DNA from: Streptomyces sp. Isolate_45 | GTDB taxonomy: Bacteria > Actinomycetota > Actinomycetes > Streptomycetales > Streptomycetaceae | Reading direction: 5' to 3' | Assembly (NCBI RefSeq): GCF_024721315.2 | Contig: NZ_JANFAK020000041.1 | Coordinates: forward strand, 1-60,708 | Length of the DNA stretch: 60,708 nucleotides | Shown here: in pieces, positions 10,262 to 18,990 of the stretch | Layout of the letters: the number at the start of each line of letters is the position of its first letter | How positions within the stretch are numbered: position 1 is the stretch's first letter | Position numbers and translations under genes: made by a program | Notes under the pieces: model-generated | Told to the model about the DNA's origin: nothing | What the model saw: the letters and a program-made list of their open reading frames with translations, nothing else | Database searches by the model: none

Positions 10262-11696
10262 TAGGACTCCGTTAGGTCCTCCGGTTCGGGCTGCTCCTGG
10301 GCGGGCAGGCCGGATGTGTGGATACGCGTGAAGTGGAGCGTGTAGGCGCCGAGTTGGCGTCGTATGTGGCTGACGTGTTCGCCTCTCAGAGGCCCAAGGA
10401 CCAGCGGGCCAAGAGCGACTGTTACCTGCGGGGACTGATGCCGGAGGGCCGTCGCAAGTCGATCCAGGCCATGGCCGCTCGGCTGCCGGACGGCAACGGC
10501 AGAACCCGCAGCAGTTCGTGAACCAGTCCACCTGGGATCCGGTGCCGGTGCAGCGTCGGATTTGCGAACGCATGCTGCCGCTCATCGCTCCGACGGCGTG
10601 GGTGATCGACGATGTGTCGCTGCCCAAGGACGGGAGAATGTCGGTGGGAGTGGCCCCGCAGTACTGCGGGGGCCCTGGGCAAACGCGCAAACTGCCAGGT
10701 CGCGGTCAGCGTCCATGCCGCAACCGACACCGCCTCATGCCCACTGCAGTGGAGGCTGTTCCTGCCTCGGCCATGGGAAGCGGACAACGATCGCAGGAGG
10801 TCCGCCCGCGTTCCGTCCGAGGTCACACACCGTGAGAAATGGCGGTTGGCCCCGGACATGCTCGACACGCCGGCCGAGTGGGACATGAGGCCTCCGGTCG
10901 TGGTGGCGGACGCCGCCTACGGCACCAACGCACACTTCCGGGCGGCGCTCACCGACCGCGGAATCCACTACGTCCTGGCCGTCCGAGCGGACGTGAGTGC
11001 CCATCCGCTCGACACCGAGCCCGAGGCGCCGCCCCGCAAAGGACCGGTCGGCTGCCGGCCCCAGCCTCGCTACCGACACCCCGCGCCGTCGGTGGCGGCC
11101 CTGGCCGCAGGTCTCGGGCCGGAGGCATTCACCATCGTCGCTTGGCGTCAGGGAACCCGAGGTCGGCTGAAGTCCCGCTTCACCGCTGCGCGCGTCCGGC
11201 CCGCCGGCAAGGCCGTCGAGCGTCCGATCGAAGCCGTCGCTTCCTCCGATCAAGGCTGGTGGGACGGGGTCCTGCCTGACTGCCGGCTGCTGGTCGAATG
11301 GCCGGACGGCGCTGCAGCCCCCACCGACCACTGGCTCTCCAGCCTGCCTGCCGACACTCCGATCACCGAGCTGGTGCGGTTGGCGAAGGTCCGCCGGCGC
11401 ATTGAACACGACTACCGAGAACTCAAGCACGGCCTGGGTCTGGACCACTTCGAGGGACGGTCCTGGCCGGGCCGGCACCACCACGTCACCCTCGTGGCTG
11501 CAGCCCAGGCATTCCTCACCGAACAGCGACTGGCCCCAAAAGTCCCAGGACCGGCCTCACTCTCTACCAGACCCTCGATGCCCTCCAGAGCATCCTGAGG
11601 TGCTGGGACCGGCATCTGCACCACCTGCCACCAACCCCTCCCCATCAGGCCGGGCTCGACCCAAAGATCAAGAACGACCTGACGGAGTCCTACTAG
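10258..11696 (+). mobile_element. IS701-type insertion sequence with CTAG target duplication
   Basis: The left end CTAGTAGGACTCCGTTAGG (10258-10276) matches the inverted right end (11678-11696) at 18 of 19 positions. Both outermost four bases are CTAG, which fits the 4-bp YTAR-type target duplication of IS701 elements. The element proper is then about 10262-11692. The internal gene is an IS701-type DDE transposase broken by frameshifts (listed separately). The left copy of CTAG supplies the stop codon of the upstream acetyltransferase and the right copy supplies the stop of the transposase. Confidence 0.8.
10318..11696 (+). pseudogene. IS701-type transposase, frameshifted
   Basis: The reading starts at GTG 10318 (DTREVERVGAELASYVADVF, a typical IS701 opening). 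It shifts frame near 10500 (then STWDPVPVQRRICERML, WVIDDVSLPKDGRMSVGVA with catalytic Asp), again near 10670 (GKRANCQVAVSVHAATD), and runs through VVVADAAYGTNAHFR (second Asp region) and RRRIEHDYRELKHGLGLDHF (Glu region). A third shift near 11550 gives the C-terminus DPKIKNDLTESY and a TAG at 11694-11696. All catalytic blocks are present, so the damage is recent or partly due to sequencing errors. Net length is not a multiple of three. Confidence 0.75.
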
Positions 11697-11829
11697 CCCA
11701 CCGCCCGGCACGCGCCGGCGCCTCCACCTGGACAGTCGTCGTAGCCGGCCCGGCTCCCGCCTCGGCTACCGTGTTCCTCTACGGGGTGCCATAACGGATG
11801 TGACGCCCCCCACCGGAGGTAGTCAGCGT

Positions 11830-12219
11830 ATGAGTTCAAAGCGCAGCAAGAATCCAGCCCTGCCCGTACTCGACGACGCATACCGACTCGCGTCGGTCAA
11901 GGACGCCGAAGAGTCCACCCGTGACTTGGCCGCGCGGCTGGCGACCACGGAGCTGCGCCGCGTTTCCCACCCGGGCCGGGTCACCTGGGAGCCCACCGAT
12001 CAGGCCGAGCCCGTACCGGTCCCGCCGACTGTGGTCGACGGTGACGGGGACCTGTGGCTGCGGGACCGGGGCACTGGCACCTGGACCATGCCCGAGTTCA
12101 ACCCGAAGGAGTTCCCGGCCCGCTGTGGCGAGGTTCTGACATGGAACCAGCTTGCCCGCGAGTTCGGCCCGCTTACCGCACTGGCCGACGACCGCCGCAT
12201 CGGCGGCGGCCGGCGCTGA
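11830..12219 (+). CDS. Hypothetical protein
   Basis: A 129-residue protein I do not recognise. GGAGG stands 10 bases before the ATG, which supports it as a real gene. The sequence is soluble, charged and Pro-rich. It has a short tryptophan-containing patch (DGDLWLRDRGTGTWTMPEF) and a C-terminal part (LTWNQLAREFGPLTALADD) that could be a small helical segment. There is no signal peptide or membrane segment. It starts 134 bases after the IS701 element and is followed by a broken hypothetical gene on the same strand. Confidence 0.6.
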   Translation: MSSKRSKNPALPVLDDAYRLASVKDAEESTRDLAARLATTELRRVSHPGRVTWEPTDQAEPVPVPPTVVDGDGDLWLRDRGTGTWTMPEFNPKEFPARCGEVLTWNQLAREFGPLTALADDRRIGGGRR

Positions 12220-12259
12220 CCGCGCAGCCTTCTGGGATGACCGCGCCCCTGAAGCGCCT

Positions 12260-12770
12260 GTGACGGGTAGCCGGGAGCTCCAGCTCACCGCCGAGCTCGA
12301 CGATGGCGGCGAGCTGGAGCCGGGCTCGGACAGAGCGATGCGGGCGACATGTGGCCGGCGCTGGCACGCCTTCACGCCGCACACCGCGACCCGGTCGGCC
12401 GCCTCGTGCCGTTCGAGCGACCGGAGGCGCTGCTGTTCCTCACCAAGCCGGACGGCCTCCTCTTCACCGCACGGGTGGAGCTGTCCGGGATGGAGACGAT
12501 GAGCCACCTCCACGAGCTCATCCGCACGGTCACCCACGGCGTCACCACGGAACTGGGCTACGCGGGGCCAGGGGTCGCATTGGAGGTCCTGGTCGGCAAG
12601 CGCCACGAACTCGCCCTGCACCCGGCCTGTGTCGACGGCCTCACCCGGCTCATGCGCCACGCCCCGGCACCATCGTGGCCCGCAGCACGCCCGGGGGCGG
12701 TCGGTGCTTCCACTGCGACGGCACCGGGCTTGCCCGCCCGCTGTGGGAGCCGGCCGCCGGGCAAACCTGA
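12260..12770 (+). pseudogene. Broken hypothetical gene (two frameshifts)
   Basis: Three frames join into one plausible protein. From GTG 12260: TGSRELQLTAELDDGGELEP. After a shift near 12340: MWPALARLHAAHRDPVGRLV, ALLFLTKPDGLLFTARVEL and ALEVLVGKRHELALHPACVD. After a second shift near 12655: GTIVARSTPGGGRCFHCDGT, ending LARPLWEPAAGQT. The last part has a CxxC motif of zinc-ribbon type. The protein-like quality changes frame abruptly at both points, which is the basis for calling frameshifts. Function unknown; sequencing error is an alternative. Confidence 0.45.
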
Positions 12771-12837
12771 TCCGCCGGGCAAGCCTTGGGGAGCCTGGGC
12801 AAGCCACCCGCAAGGGCGGCTTGCACAGGGGGCCGGG

Positions 12838-13521
12838 TTACGACTTCGCGGCGGCGACGGTCTCCAGGACGACGAGCTGCTCCGGGTCGACCGGGACGTC
12901 GGCCTGGCGCAGCGAGCGGAGCGTGGTGCCGTCGGCGCACAGCCTGCACAACCCGGCCAGAGGGAACGGGGTGGCGCCGATGAGGGTGTGCGAGGAGGAG
13001 CTGCCGTAGACGGTCCGGTAGCAGCCGGGGCACGGCAGGCAGTCATCGACTCCGTCCCCGGCCGGCGCGTCCGGGCCGAGCGGCGGCACGATCCGCAGGA
13101 GGTTCTCCCCGGCCTCGGCCCACTGTGCCATCGGCCGCTCCGCGGACCGCTCGAAGACGACGTCGTCGCCGTCCGGGCCTTCGCTGGTACGGATCCGGGC
13201 CGGCGTTCCGACGCCTTCCTCGGGGTGGTTCGGGAGGAACGCCAGGACGGTCTTGGCGCCGGGCTCCTCGGTGACGCTGTAGACGTGCCCGCGCCCGGCC
13301 TTCATGGCCGTGCCCATCTCGTTCAGGCCCTGGCCGTCGTCGTCGTTGCGCAGGCGCAGCTGCCACGAGGCCGGGGCCCCGTCGATCTCGGCGGGGGAGG
13401 AGGTGATGAGGATGCCGTTGTGATCCGTGCACGGTCCGATCGGTCTGCTGAACCCACAACCGCTGCCCGGCCGCTCAGGCACGCCACAGGCCCGCTCCAC
13501 CCGTTCAGCACACCTGGGCAA
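12838..13521 (-). CDS. Hypothetical protein with two CxxC motifs
   Basis: An open frame of up to 227 residues, not recognised. The middle looks like a soluble domain (GTAMKAGRGHVYSVTEEPG, KTVLAFLPNHPEEGVG, DGDDVVFERSAERPMAQW). The C-terminus has paired cysteines (CLPCPGC, then CRLCADG), suggesting a zinc site. The first ~35 residues are low-complexity and may not be translated; the true start could be an internal codon, or the gene may be truncated at its 5' end. It is convergent with the broken gene at 12260-12770. Confidence 0.5.
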   Translation of the reverse strand: MPRCAERVERACGVPERPGSGCGFSRPIGPCTDHNGILITSSPAEIDGAPASWQLRLRNDDDGQGLNEMGTAMKAGRGHVYSVTEEPGAKTVLAFLPNHPEEGVGTPARIRTSEGPDGDDVVFERSAERPMAQWAEAGENLLRIVPPLGPDAPAGDGVDDCLPCPGCYRTVYGSSSSHTLIGATPFPLAGLCRLCADGTTLRSLRQADVPVDPEQLVVLETVAAAKS

Positions 13522-13676
13522 GCCCCCCCGGCCGGGAGGTGTGATTGGTCGAGGTGGTCGTCACCAGGCGCACCCCACGATCTGCGCGTTCGCCCCCCGG
13601 GGGTCGCGCCAACTGTCACCAGCCAAGGCTTGTCCCGCACACTGCGTGCTCAGGGCCTGATGGCATGATCTGAGGC

Positions 13677-14363
13677 GTGATCAACGAACGCGGCCGTCCC
13701 GGTGCGAAGCGGTATGTCCTGTTTGATGTCGATGGCACGTTGATGGATGCCGTGGACAATCAGCGCCTGGTCTGGCGCACGTGGGCAGAGCGGTACGGAC
13801 TCGACCCTGATGAGGTCTACCGAGTGGCGCTGCGGACGAGGCCGACGGAGACGTTCGCGCAGGTTGCCCCGGACCGGGACCCTCAGGAGTGCTTGGCCGC
13901 ACTGCATGAGCTGGAGGACGAGGACGTCCGGGCCGGCTCGTATTCGGCCTTCGACGGTGCCTCGGAACTGCTGAACGCCTTGGAACCCGGGGGCTGGGCC
14001 CTCGTGACCTCGAACTACGAGCACCGGGTACGTGGACGGTTCGCACGGACGGGCTTGCCGGTCCCGAAGGTTGTCGTGGATGCGGCCGCCGTGGCGGACG
14101 GCAAGCCGTCGCCGGTGCCGTATCTGCAGGCGGCCGCACAACTCGGTGCCGAACCGGAAGACTGCCTGGTCATCGAGGATGCCCCCTCCGGGGTGCAGTC
14201 CGGGCTGCGCGCCGGGATGACGGTGTGGGGCGTCAACACCCTCGCGGCAGTCGATGGCGTGCATCGTCACTTCGGCAGTCTGTGGGAGGCGGCCCCGGAG
14301 ATCCTTGCCTTCGCGTCCGGGGCCCGTCCTGACCGGCTGGAGGGCTCAGCCACGGTGGAGTGA
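13677..14363 (+). CDS. HAD-family hydrolase (phosphatase/phosphoglycolate phosphatase-like)
   Basis: A 228-residue haloacid-dehalogenase enzyme. Motif I is FDVDGTLMD (two catalytic Asp). The cap region contains EVYRVALRTRPTETFAQV. Motif II is LVTSNYE, motif III the Lys of DGKPSPVPYLQAAAQLG, and motif IV LVIEDAPSGVQSGLRAGM. This set is typical of subfamily IA sugar-phosphate or glycolate phosphatases. The GTG start at 13677 has TGAGG 5 bases upstream; an ATG just before it runs into a stop. A strong hairpin follows, before the convergent CBS gene. Substrate cannot be told from sequence. Confidence 0.8.
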   Translation: MINERGRPGAKRYVLFDVDGTLMDAVDNQRLVWRTWAERYGLDPDEVYRVALRTRPTETFAQVAPDRDPQECLAALHELEDEDVRAGSYSAFDGASELLNALEPGGWALVTSNYEHRVRGRFARTGLPVPKVVVDAAAVADGKPSPVPYLQAAAQLGAEPEDCLVIEDAPSGVQSGLRAGMTVWGVNTLAAVDGVHRHFGSLWEAAPEILAFASGARPDRLEGSATVE

Positions 14364-14468
14364 TCTTGCTGTGGCTGGTGTGATCACGGCGTCGGAGCCG
14401 TCCTGGCCGGCGCTCGCCCGATACCGACCGCCTGTGCTGGTCCGTCGTACAGGGACTGCGTAGGCATG

Positions 14469-14506
14469 CCGTCGGGGCCAACGCTGAAGTGCGGTGGCCC
14501 CGACGG
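14469..14506. terminator. Strong 12-bp hairpin between convergent genes
   Basis: CCGTCGGGGCCA (14469-14480) pairs perfectly with TGGCCCCGACGG (14495-14506) around a 14-base loop, followed by TGTTT. It lies between the HAD gene and the convergent CBS gene and can serve as a bidirectional terminator. Confidence 0.65.
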
Positions 14507-14549
14507 TGTTTACCGTCTGTGGGCCTCACTTGTCCCTGTGAGTTCGAGC

Positions 14550-15203
14550 TCACGGCGAGGTGGGCGCCTCCAGCCGGCAGTGGACCTGTACGACGCCTTC
14601 GACGGAGTGGGTGAGGCGTGCGGCCATTCCGATCAGATGGCTGTCCCTGACTTGGCCGGTCAGAGTGGCGATGCCTTCCGTGACGGTGACCTTGACGGCC
14701 TTGTGGGAGAGGGGGAAGAGGCGGTCGACGACGGTGCGGCGGATCTCGGTGGCGAGCTCTTCGTCGGTGCGTAGGAACACCTTGAGGAGGTCGGCTCGGC
14801 TGACAATGCCCTTGAGGGTGCCGTCGGCGTCGACGACCGGGAGGCGCTTGATGTGCCGGTCGGCCATGAGGCGGGCGGCCTGAGGGAGCGTGGAGTCGGG
14901 GCGGATCGTGATTGCCGGGGTGGTCATCATGCTCTCGGCCCGTGTGGAGCCGGCCTTGGCGGTGTCGCCGAGGCGGCGCATCTGCTCGATCAGGCCGGGG
15001 CGGTGCTCGTGGAACTCCTCCTTGGGTAGGAGATCGGCCTCGGAGACCACGCCGACGACGTGGCCCTCGCCCTCGATGACGGGTAGGGCGGTCACCTTCC
15101 ACCGCTCCATCGCGGTGGCGATGTCCTTGAAGCCGGTCGAGGGGGTGACGGCGACGACCTTGGTGGTCATGACGTCTGCGACGGTGTAAGGGGTGGAGGG
15201 CAT
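14550..15203 (-). CDS. CBS-BON domain protein (copy 1)
   Basis: A 217-residue soluble protein. Two CBS motifs: TVADVMTTKVVAVTPS with LPVIEGEGHVVGVVSEADLL, and SMMTTPAITIRPDSTL with LPVVDADGTLKGIVSRADLL. CBS pairs bind adenine nucleotides. A C-terminal BON domain follows (FPLSHKAVKVTVTEGIATL, then VRDSHLIGMAARLTHSVEGV). ATG at 15203 has GAGGAA upstream. It directly follows the truncated CNB gene, repeating the intact CNB then CBS-BON order at 30.0-31.1 kb. The operator-like palindrome at 15497-15512 probably belongs to this operon. CBS-BON proteins are common members of DevR/OsdR-type regulons. Confidence 0.85.
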   Translation of the reverse strand: MPSTPYTVADVMTTKVVAVTPSTGFKDIATAMERWKVTALPVIEGEGHVVGVVSEADLLPKEEFHEHRPGLIEQMRRLGDTAKAGSTRAESMMTTPAITIRPDSTLPQAARLMADRHIKRLPVVDADGTLKGIVSRADLLKVFLRTDEELATEIRRTVVDRLFPLSHKAVKVTVTEGIATLTGQVRDSHLIGMAARLTHSVEGVVQVHCRLEAPTSP

Positions 15204-15213
15204 GGCGGGTTCC

Positions 15214-15421
15214 TCAGCGTGCGTAGGCGAGCGGGTTGCCGCTGCCGCAAGGGGCGAACAGGTTCCACGGTGCCGCACTGGATGATCCAGAACTTCTCGG
15301 CCCGTCGGTGTTCGTTGAAGACGCGACTGCCGGCCGGGAAGGTCACCTGGTGGGAGCGGGCGAGCAGGGCTTCGCGGGCTTCCGGTGCCAGCGCTTCGAT
15401 GATGGTGTGCATGGTGCTCAT
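15214..15421 (-). pseudogene. CRP-like cyclic-nucleotide-binding-fold protein with internal deletion
   Basis: Starts well (GGAGG, then ATG at 15421) with MSTMHTIIEALAPEAREALL and FPAGSRVFNEH, then KFWIIQCGTVE, matching the N-terminal half of the intact protein at 30683-31147. It then jumps out of frame to the end of such a protein: NLFAPCGSGNPLAYAR with a stop at 15214-15216, equivalent to DLYAPYGSGSFL in the intact copy. About 85-90 residues of the nucleotide-binding fold are missing between the two parts. The open frame as it stands runs on to 15167 in the wrong phase and overlaps the CBS gene start. Confidence 0.75.
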
Positions 15422-15496
15422 GGAGTGCCTCCAACCCTTTGCATCCACCCTGCGGGGTGGGCCACCACGTCCGGGAGGTCCGCGCGGTGCACACCG

Positions 15497-15512
15497 CCGG
15501 GGCCGTCCGGCC
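15497..15512. promoter_or_regulatory. OsdR/DevR-like palindrome (single copy)
   Basis: GGGGCC-GTCC-GGCCCG: the same 6-4-6 pattern found in pairs at 17005, 22607 and 31205, with the outermost pair mismatched. It lies about 75 bases upstream of the truncated CNB gene, a position like that of the other sites. I see no second copy 21 bp away. Confidence 0.5.
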
Positions 15513-15516
15513 CGAG

Positions 15517-16938
15517 TCAGCGGACCAGGACGGCTTCCCCGGACTTGGGTACGACGGTCGTCCAGCCCAGTTCGTCATCGATCCTGTCGCGCAGTGTTTC
15601 GGAGGCGGTCTCCTCGCCGTGGACGAGGTACGTGGTCCGCGGGGCGGGGGCTGCGCGCAGCCAGTCGATGATCTGGTCGGCGTCGGCGTGCGCGGAGAAG
15701 TGCGGTACGTCGGCGACCTCGGCGCGTACGGGGATGTACTCGCCGAACATCTTGAGCGTGCGGGCGCCGTCCACGAGGTCGCGCGAGCGGGTGCCGGCGG
15801 CGGCGAAGCCGACGATGACCACGGCGTTGCGAGGGTCGGGCAGGATCCGGTGGAGATGGTGCAGGACGCGGCCGCCGGTCGCCATGCCGGCGGACGAGAC
15901 GATGATTGCCGGACCGGTGGTGTTGTTGATGTCGATCGATTCCTGGACGGTCCGGGCGGCTAGGAAGGGCTCCGGGCTGATCGCCGCCTCGCCCCGGGCA
16001 AGGATCTCGGGGCGCAGCTCGGGGGAGTGGGTCCGTACGGCGTCGCGGTAGACGTCCAGTGCGGCCAGGGCCATGGGGCTGTCGACGTAGACGGGTACGT
16101 GACGGGGCAGGGTGCCGTCGTCGCGCAGGGTGGCCAGCTCGTGCAGGACGACCTCGGTGCGGTCGATCGCGAAGGCCGGTATGACCACCGTTCCGCCACG
16201 GGACAGGGTCCGCGTGATCACCGAGGCGAATTCCCGGCGGGCGCTTTCGTGGTCGTGGCGGCGGTTGCCGTACGTCGATTCCATCAGAAGGACGTCGGCG
16301 CCGGAGAACGGCTCGGGCGGCAGGAGGAGCGGGTGGCCGGGGCGGCCGAGGTCGCCGCTGACGGCGAGGGTGTGGCCGTCTTCCAGGGTCAGGTGTGCCC
16401 AGGCGGAGCCGAGGATGTGCCCGGCGTGGTGCAGCATCAGCTTCGTGCCGGCCATGATCTCGATCTCGCTGCCCACCGGTACCGGGTCGAAGTACTTGAT
16501 CGTCCGGTCGACGTCATCGTCGTCGTAGAGCGGCCTGGCGGGGCGGTGTGTGGACCAGCCGTGCTGGTTGGCGTGCTCGGCGGCTTCCATCTGGAGGCGG
16601 GCGCTGTCGCGGAGCACGATCTCGGCGAGCCGGGCGGTGTGGGCGCTGGTGAGGATGGGGCCGCGGAAGCCGTGCCGGACCAGTCGCGGCAGGTAGCCGC
16701 AGTGGTCCAGGTGGGCGTGTGTCACGACGACCGCATGGATGTCCGAGGCGTCGCAGGGCAGCCTGTCCCAGTTGTGGCGGCGCAGGTCCGCGACACCCTG
16801 GAAGAGTCCGCAGTCGACGAGGATCCGGGCGTGGTCGCTCTCGACCAAGAACTTGCTGCCGGTGACGGTTCGCACTCCGCCGAGGAACCTCAGCAGAGCC
16901 GGGCGGCCGGAAGCAGGGGAAGGGGCTGACTGGGACAT
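15517..16938 (-). CDS. MBL-fold/beta-CASP RNA-specificity nuclease-like protein
   Basis: A 473-residue cytosolic metallo-beta-lactamase-fold protein. It has the zinc motif [14 protein letters not shown] (HxHxDH), a further metal His in [11 protein letters not shown], the Asp in [12 protein letters not shown], and the beta-CASP part with [23 protein letters not shown] and [15 protein letters not shown]. The C-terminus has the RMMBL-type [15 protein letters not shown] and the conserved YLVHGE. The family includes archaeal/bacterial CPSF-like RNases, so an RNA substrate is likely. ATG at 16938 follows AAGGAGGG. It is divergent from the alcohol dehydrogenase, and the two share paired palindromes at 17005-17041. 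Similar genes sit in DevR-type regulons. Confidence 0.8.
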   Translation of the reverse strand: MSQSAPSPASGRPALLRFLGGVRTVTGSKFLVESDHARILVDCGLFQGVADLRRHNWDRLPCDASDIHAVVVTHAHLDHCGYLPRLVRHGFRGPILTSAHTARLAEIVLRDSARLQMEAAEHANQHGWSTHRPARPLYDDDDVDRTIKYFDPVPVGSEIEIMAGTKLMLHHAGHILGSAWAHLTLEDGHTLAVSGDLGRPGHPLLLPPEPFSGADVLLMESTYGNRRHDHESARREFASVITRTLSRGGTVVIPAFAIDRTEVVLHELATLRDDGTLPRHVPVYVDSPMALAALDVYRDAVRTHSPELRPEILARGEAAISPEPFLAARTVQESIDINNTTGPAIIVSSAGMATGGRVLHHLHRILPDPRNAVVIVGFAAAGTRSRDLVDGARTLKMFGEYIPVRAEVADVPHFSAHADADQIIDWLRAAPAPRTTYLVHGEETASETLRDRIDDELGWTTVVPKSGEAVLVR

Positions 16939-17004
16939 GGCAGCAGCCCTCCTTTCGGAACGGATGCCGGTCTCCACCGTCGCACCGCAACGCCCTGTCC
17001 GCCG

Positions 17005-17041
17005 GGGACCTACCGGTCCCGGGTAGGGGCCGACCGGCCCA
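17005..17041. promoter_or_regulatory. Paired OsdR/DevR-like operators, 21-bp phase
   Basis: Site 1, 17005-17020: GGGACC-TACC-GGTCCC, a perfect 6-4-6 palindrome. Site 2, 17026-17041: GGGGCC-GACC-GGCCCA. Centres are 21 bp apart, two helical turns. They lie 64-100 bases from both divergent starts (16938 and 17117). The GGGAC...GTCCC core matches the published mycobacterial DevR box (GGGAC-N4-GTCCC). The likely binder is the response regulator at 29232-29930. Confidence 0.75.
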
Positions 17042-17116
17042 TGCGGGAGGTAGCGGCACGGGCACAGCCTGGCGGTGTCCCCCCTCCCGCACAGCACATG
17101 GAGAGAAGGCCTCGCC

Positions 17117-18193
17117 ATGAGGGCACTCGTCTTCCACGGGCCCGGACAGACCTCCTGGCAGGACGTCCCGGACCCCTCCGTCAAGGACGCCGCCGACGCG
17201 ATCGTCCGGGTCGACGTCGTCACCATCTGCGGCACCGACCTGCACATCATCAAGGGCGACGTCCCCGAAGTGACGCCCGGCCGGATTCTCGGGCACGAGG
17301 CCGTCGGAACCGTGGTCGAGGTCGGCGGTGACGTCCGCAGCGTCCGCCCCGGTGACCGCGTCCTGATCTCCTGTATCTCAGCGTGCGGCCGCTGCCGGTT
17401 CTGCCGTGAAGGGCGCTACGGCCAGTGCCGCGGGGGCGGCGGCTGGGTCCTGGGCCACACCATCGACGGCACCCAGGCCGAATACGTGCGCGTCCCGTTC
17501 GCCGACCTCTCCGTCCACCCGCTGCCCAGCGCCCTGGCCGGCCATGAGGCCGTACTGCTCGCCGACATCTTCCCGACCTCCTACGAGGTCGGCGTGCTCA
17601 ACGGAAACGTGCGCCCGGGCGATACGGTCGTCGTGGTCGGTGCCGGCCCCATCGGCCTGGCCGCGATCGCCACAGCACAGCTCTACAGCCCCGCTCGTAT
17701 CATCGCCGTCGACCTCGCCGCGTCCCGGCTCGCCGCCGCGCGCGACCTCGGCGCCGATGCCACCGCGAGCGCGGACGAGGAGCCCGAGCGGCTGGTGGAG
17801 GACCTGACCGATGGACTCGGCGCGGACGTGGTCATCGAGGCGGTCGGCGTGCCCGAGGCCTTCGAGATGTGCACCCGCATGGTCCGCCCGGGCGGCCGAG
17901 TGGCCAACATCGGGGTGCACGGCAAGCCCGCCGTCCTCCACCTCGAGGACCTGTGGATCAAGGACGTGACCATCACCACCGGTCTCGTCGACACCCACTC
18001 CACGCCCATGCTGCTGCGCATGATGGCTGCCGGCCGCCTGCCCGGGGCCGCGATGGTCACCCACCGCTTCGAGCTGGACCGGATGGAAGAGGCCTACGAC
18101 GTCTTTTCGTGCGCCGGCGACACCGGCGCCCTCAAGGTCGTGCTCGGCGGACCGCAGCACGACACGGTCGCCGTACCACCCCAGGAGCAGTGA
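17117..18193 (+). CDS. Zinc-dependent alcohol dehydrogenase (MDR family)
   Basis: A 358-residue medium-chain dehydrogenase that would interconvert an alcohol and an aldehyde/ketone with NAD(P). The catalytic zinc ligands fit Cys38 (ICGTDLH), His60 and Glu61 (LGHEAVG). The structural zinc Cys set is [15 protein letters not shown] (about 90-104). The Rossmann motif is [15 protein letters not shown]-terminal strands [10 protein letters not shown] and [14 protein letters not shown] fit this subfamily. ATG at 17117 follows GGAGAGAAGG. It is first in an apparent operon with the XRE/pyridoxamine-oxidase gene five bases downstream. The paired palindromes upstream suggest control by the DevR/OsdR-type regulator. 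Confidence 0.9.
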   Translation: MRALVFHGPGQTSWQDVPDPSVKDAADAIVRVDVVTICGTDLHIIKGDVPEVTPGRILGHEAVGTVVEVGGDVRSVRPGDRVLISCISACGRCRFCREGRYGQCRGGGGWVLGHTIDGTQAEYVRVPFADLSVHPLPSALAGHEAVLLADIFPTSYEVGVLNGNVRPGDTVVVVGAGPIGLAAIATAQLYSPARIIAVDLAASRLAAARDLGADATASADEEPERLVEDLTDGLGADVVIEAVGVPEAFEMCTRMVRPGGRVANIGVHGKPAVLHLEDLWIKDVTITTGLVDTHSTPMLLRMMAAGRLPGAAMVTHRFELDRMEEAYDVFSCAGDTGALKVVLGGPQHDTVAVPPQEQ

Positions 18194-18198
18194 GTGCC

Positions 18199-18885
18199 GT
18201 GAAGAGCACACCGAGCATGCACCCCCAGCAGTCCAGCGGGATGACCGGACGCACCGACCTGGGCCGCCGCCTGGCTGCTCGCCGCGAAGCCCTCGGTCTG
18301 AGCCGCGACGAACTCGGCCGGCGGTGCGGTGCCGACGCCACGTACATCGCCTACCTGGAGGAGCACGCCGCCAGTCCCGCAATCGGCACCCTTGTCCGGG
18401 TGGCCGACGCCCTCGGCCTCACCGTGGACGACCTGACCGGCGGCAACGCCCACCGTGTTGCCGGCCGATCCACCGCCCGGCGCGACAGTACGCTCGTGCC
18501 ACTGGACGAGACCGAATGCCGGCGGCTGCTGAACACCCACGGGGTGGGCCGCATCGCGATCTTCACTCCCGAAGGCCCGGCCGTCCTCCCCGTCAACTAC
18601 CTGATCACAGGCCCCGACATCGCCTTCCGCACCTCCGTCGAAGCCGTCACTGCCAGAGCCGCCGGCACCGAGGTGGCCTTCGAGATCGACAACATCGACG
18701 ACGTGACCGCCACGGGTTGGAGCGTGCTGGCCGTGGGCGAACTGGCAGCGGTCACGGACCCGGACGGGATTCACCACCTCAGTGCCACGGCCCGCTCCCA
18801 GCCCTGGGCCGGCGGCCCGCGCACTCAGTGGATGAAGCTCACCCCCGCCCGCATCACCGGCCGTCGCGTGGAGCACGGCTCATGA
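18199..18885 (+). CDS. XRE helix-turn-helix fused to pyridoxamine 5'-phosphate oxidase-like domain
   Basis: A 228-residue two-domain protein. Residues ~18-75 form an XRE/Cro HTH (LGRRLAARREALGLSRDEL, then RRCGADATYIAYLEEH). Residues ~95-225 form a split-barrel flavin-binding domain (RLLNTHGVGRIAIFTPEG, VLPVNYLITGPDIAFRTS, GTEVAFEIDNID, GWSVLAVGELAAV). It is probably a flavin- or F420-binding redox sensor that also binds DNA. The start is GTG at 18199, with AGGAG 11 bases upstream; it lies just after the dehydrogenase stop. Its stop overlaps the ATG of the HAD stub (ATGA), so translation was coupled. A related protein without the HTH is at 31427-31897. Confidence 0.85.
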   Translation: MKSTPSMHPQQSSGMTGRTDLGRRLAARREALGLSRDELGRRCGADATYIAYLEEHAASPAIGTLVRVADALGLTVDDLTGGNAHRVAGRSTARRDSTLVPLDETECRRLLNTHGVGRIAIFTPEGPAVLPVNYLITGPDIAFRTSVEAVTARAAGTEVAFEIDNIDDVTATGWSVLAVGELAAVTDPDGIHHLSATARSQPWAGGPRTQWMKLTPARITGRRVEHGS

Positions 18886-18990
18886 ACGAACTACGCGCGG
18901 TCATCTTCGACACCGACGGAGTGCTCCTCGCCACGGCCAACCGCCATGCGGCTGCCTGGAAGGAGGCATCCGACGGCTGCCTCCGGAGGG
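18882..18990 (+). pseudogene. HAD-family (beta-phosphoglucomutase-like) gene stub
   Basis: Begins at an ATGA overlap with the preceding gene: MNELRAVIFDTDGVLLATAN, then RHAAAWKEASDGCLRR. This is the exact opening of a HAD subfamily IA enzyme such as beta-phosphoglucomutase (motif I FDTDGVL). Homology stops at about 18990, where the sequence becomes the reversed 3' end of a broken histidine kinase gene. Only about 36 of some 220-240 codons remain. The frame runs on to 19253 through antisense sequence. Confidence 0.75.

Noticed and set aside
17378..18382. Minus-strand frame under the alcohol dehydrogenase
   Set aside because: Antisense frame with no recognisable domain; the plus strand has all zinc and Rossmann motifs.
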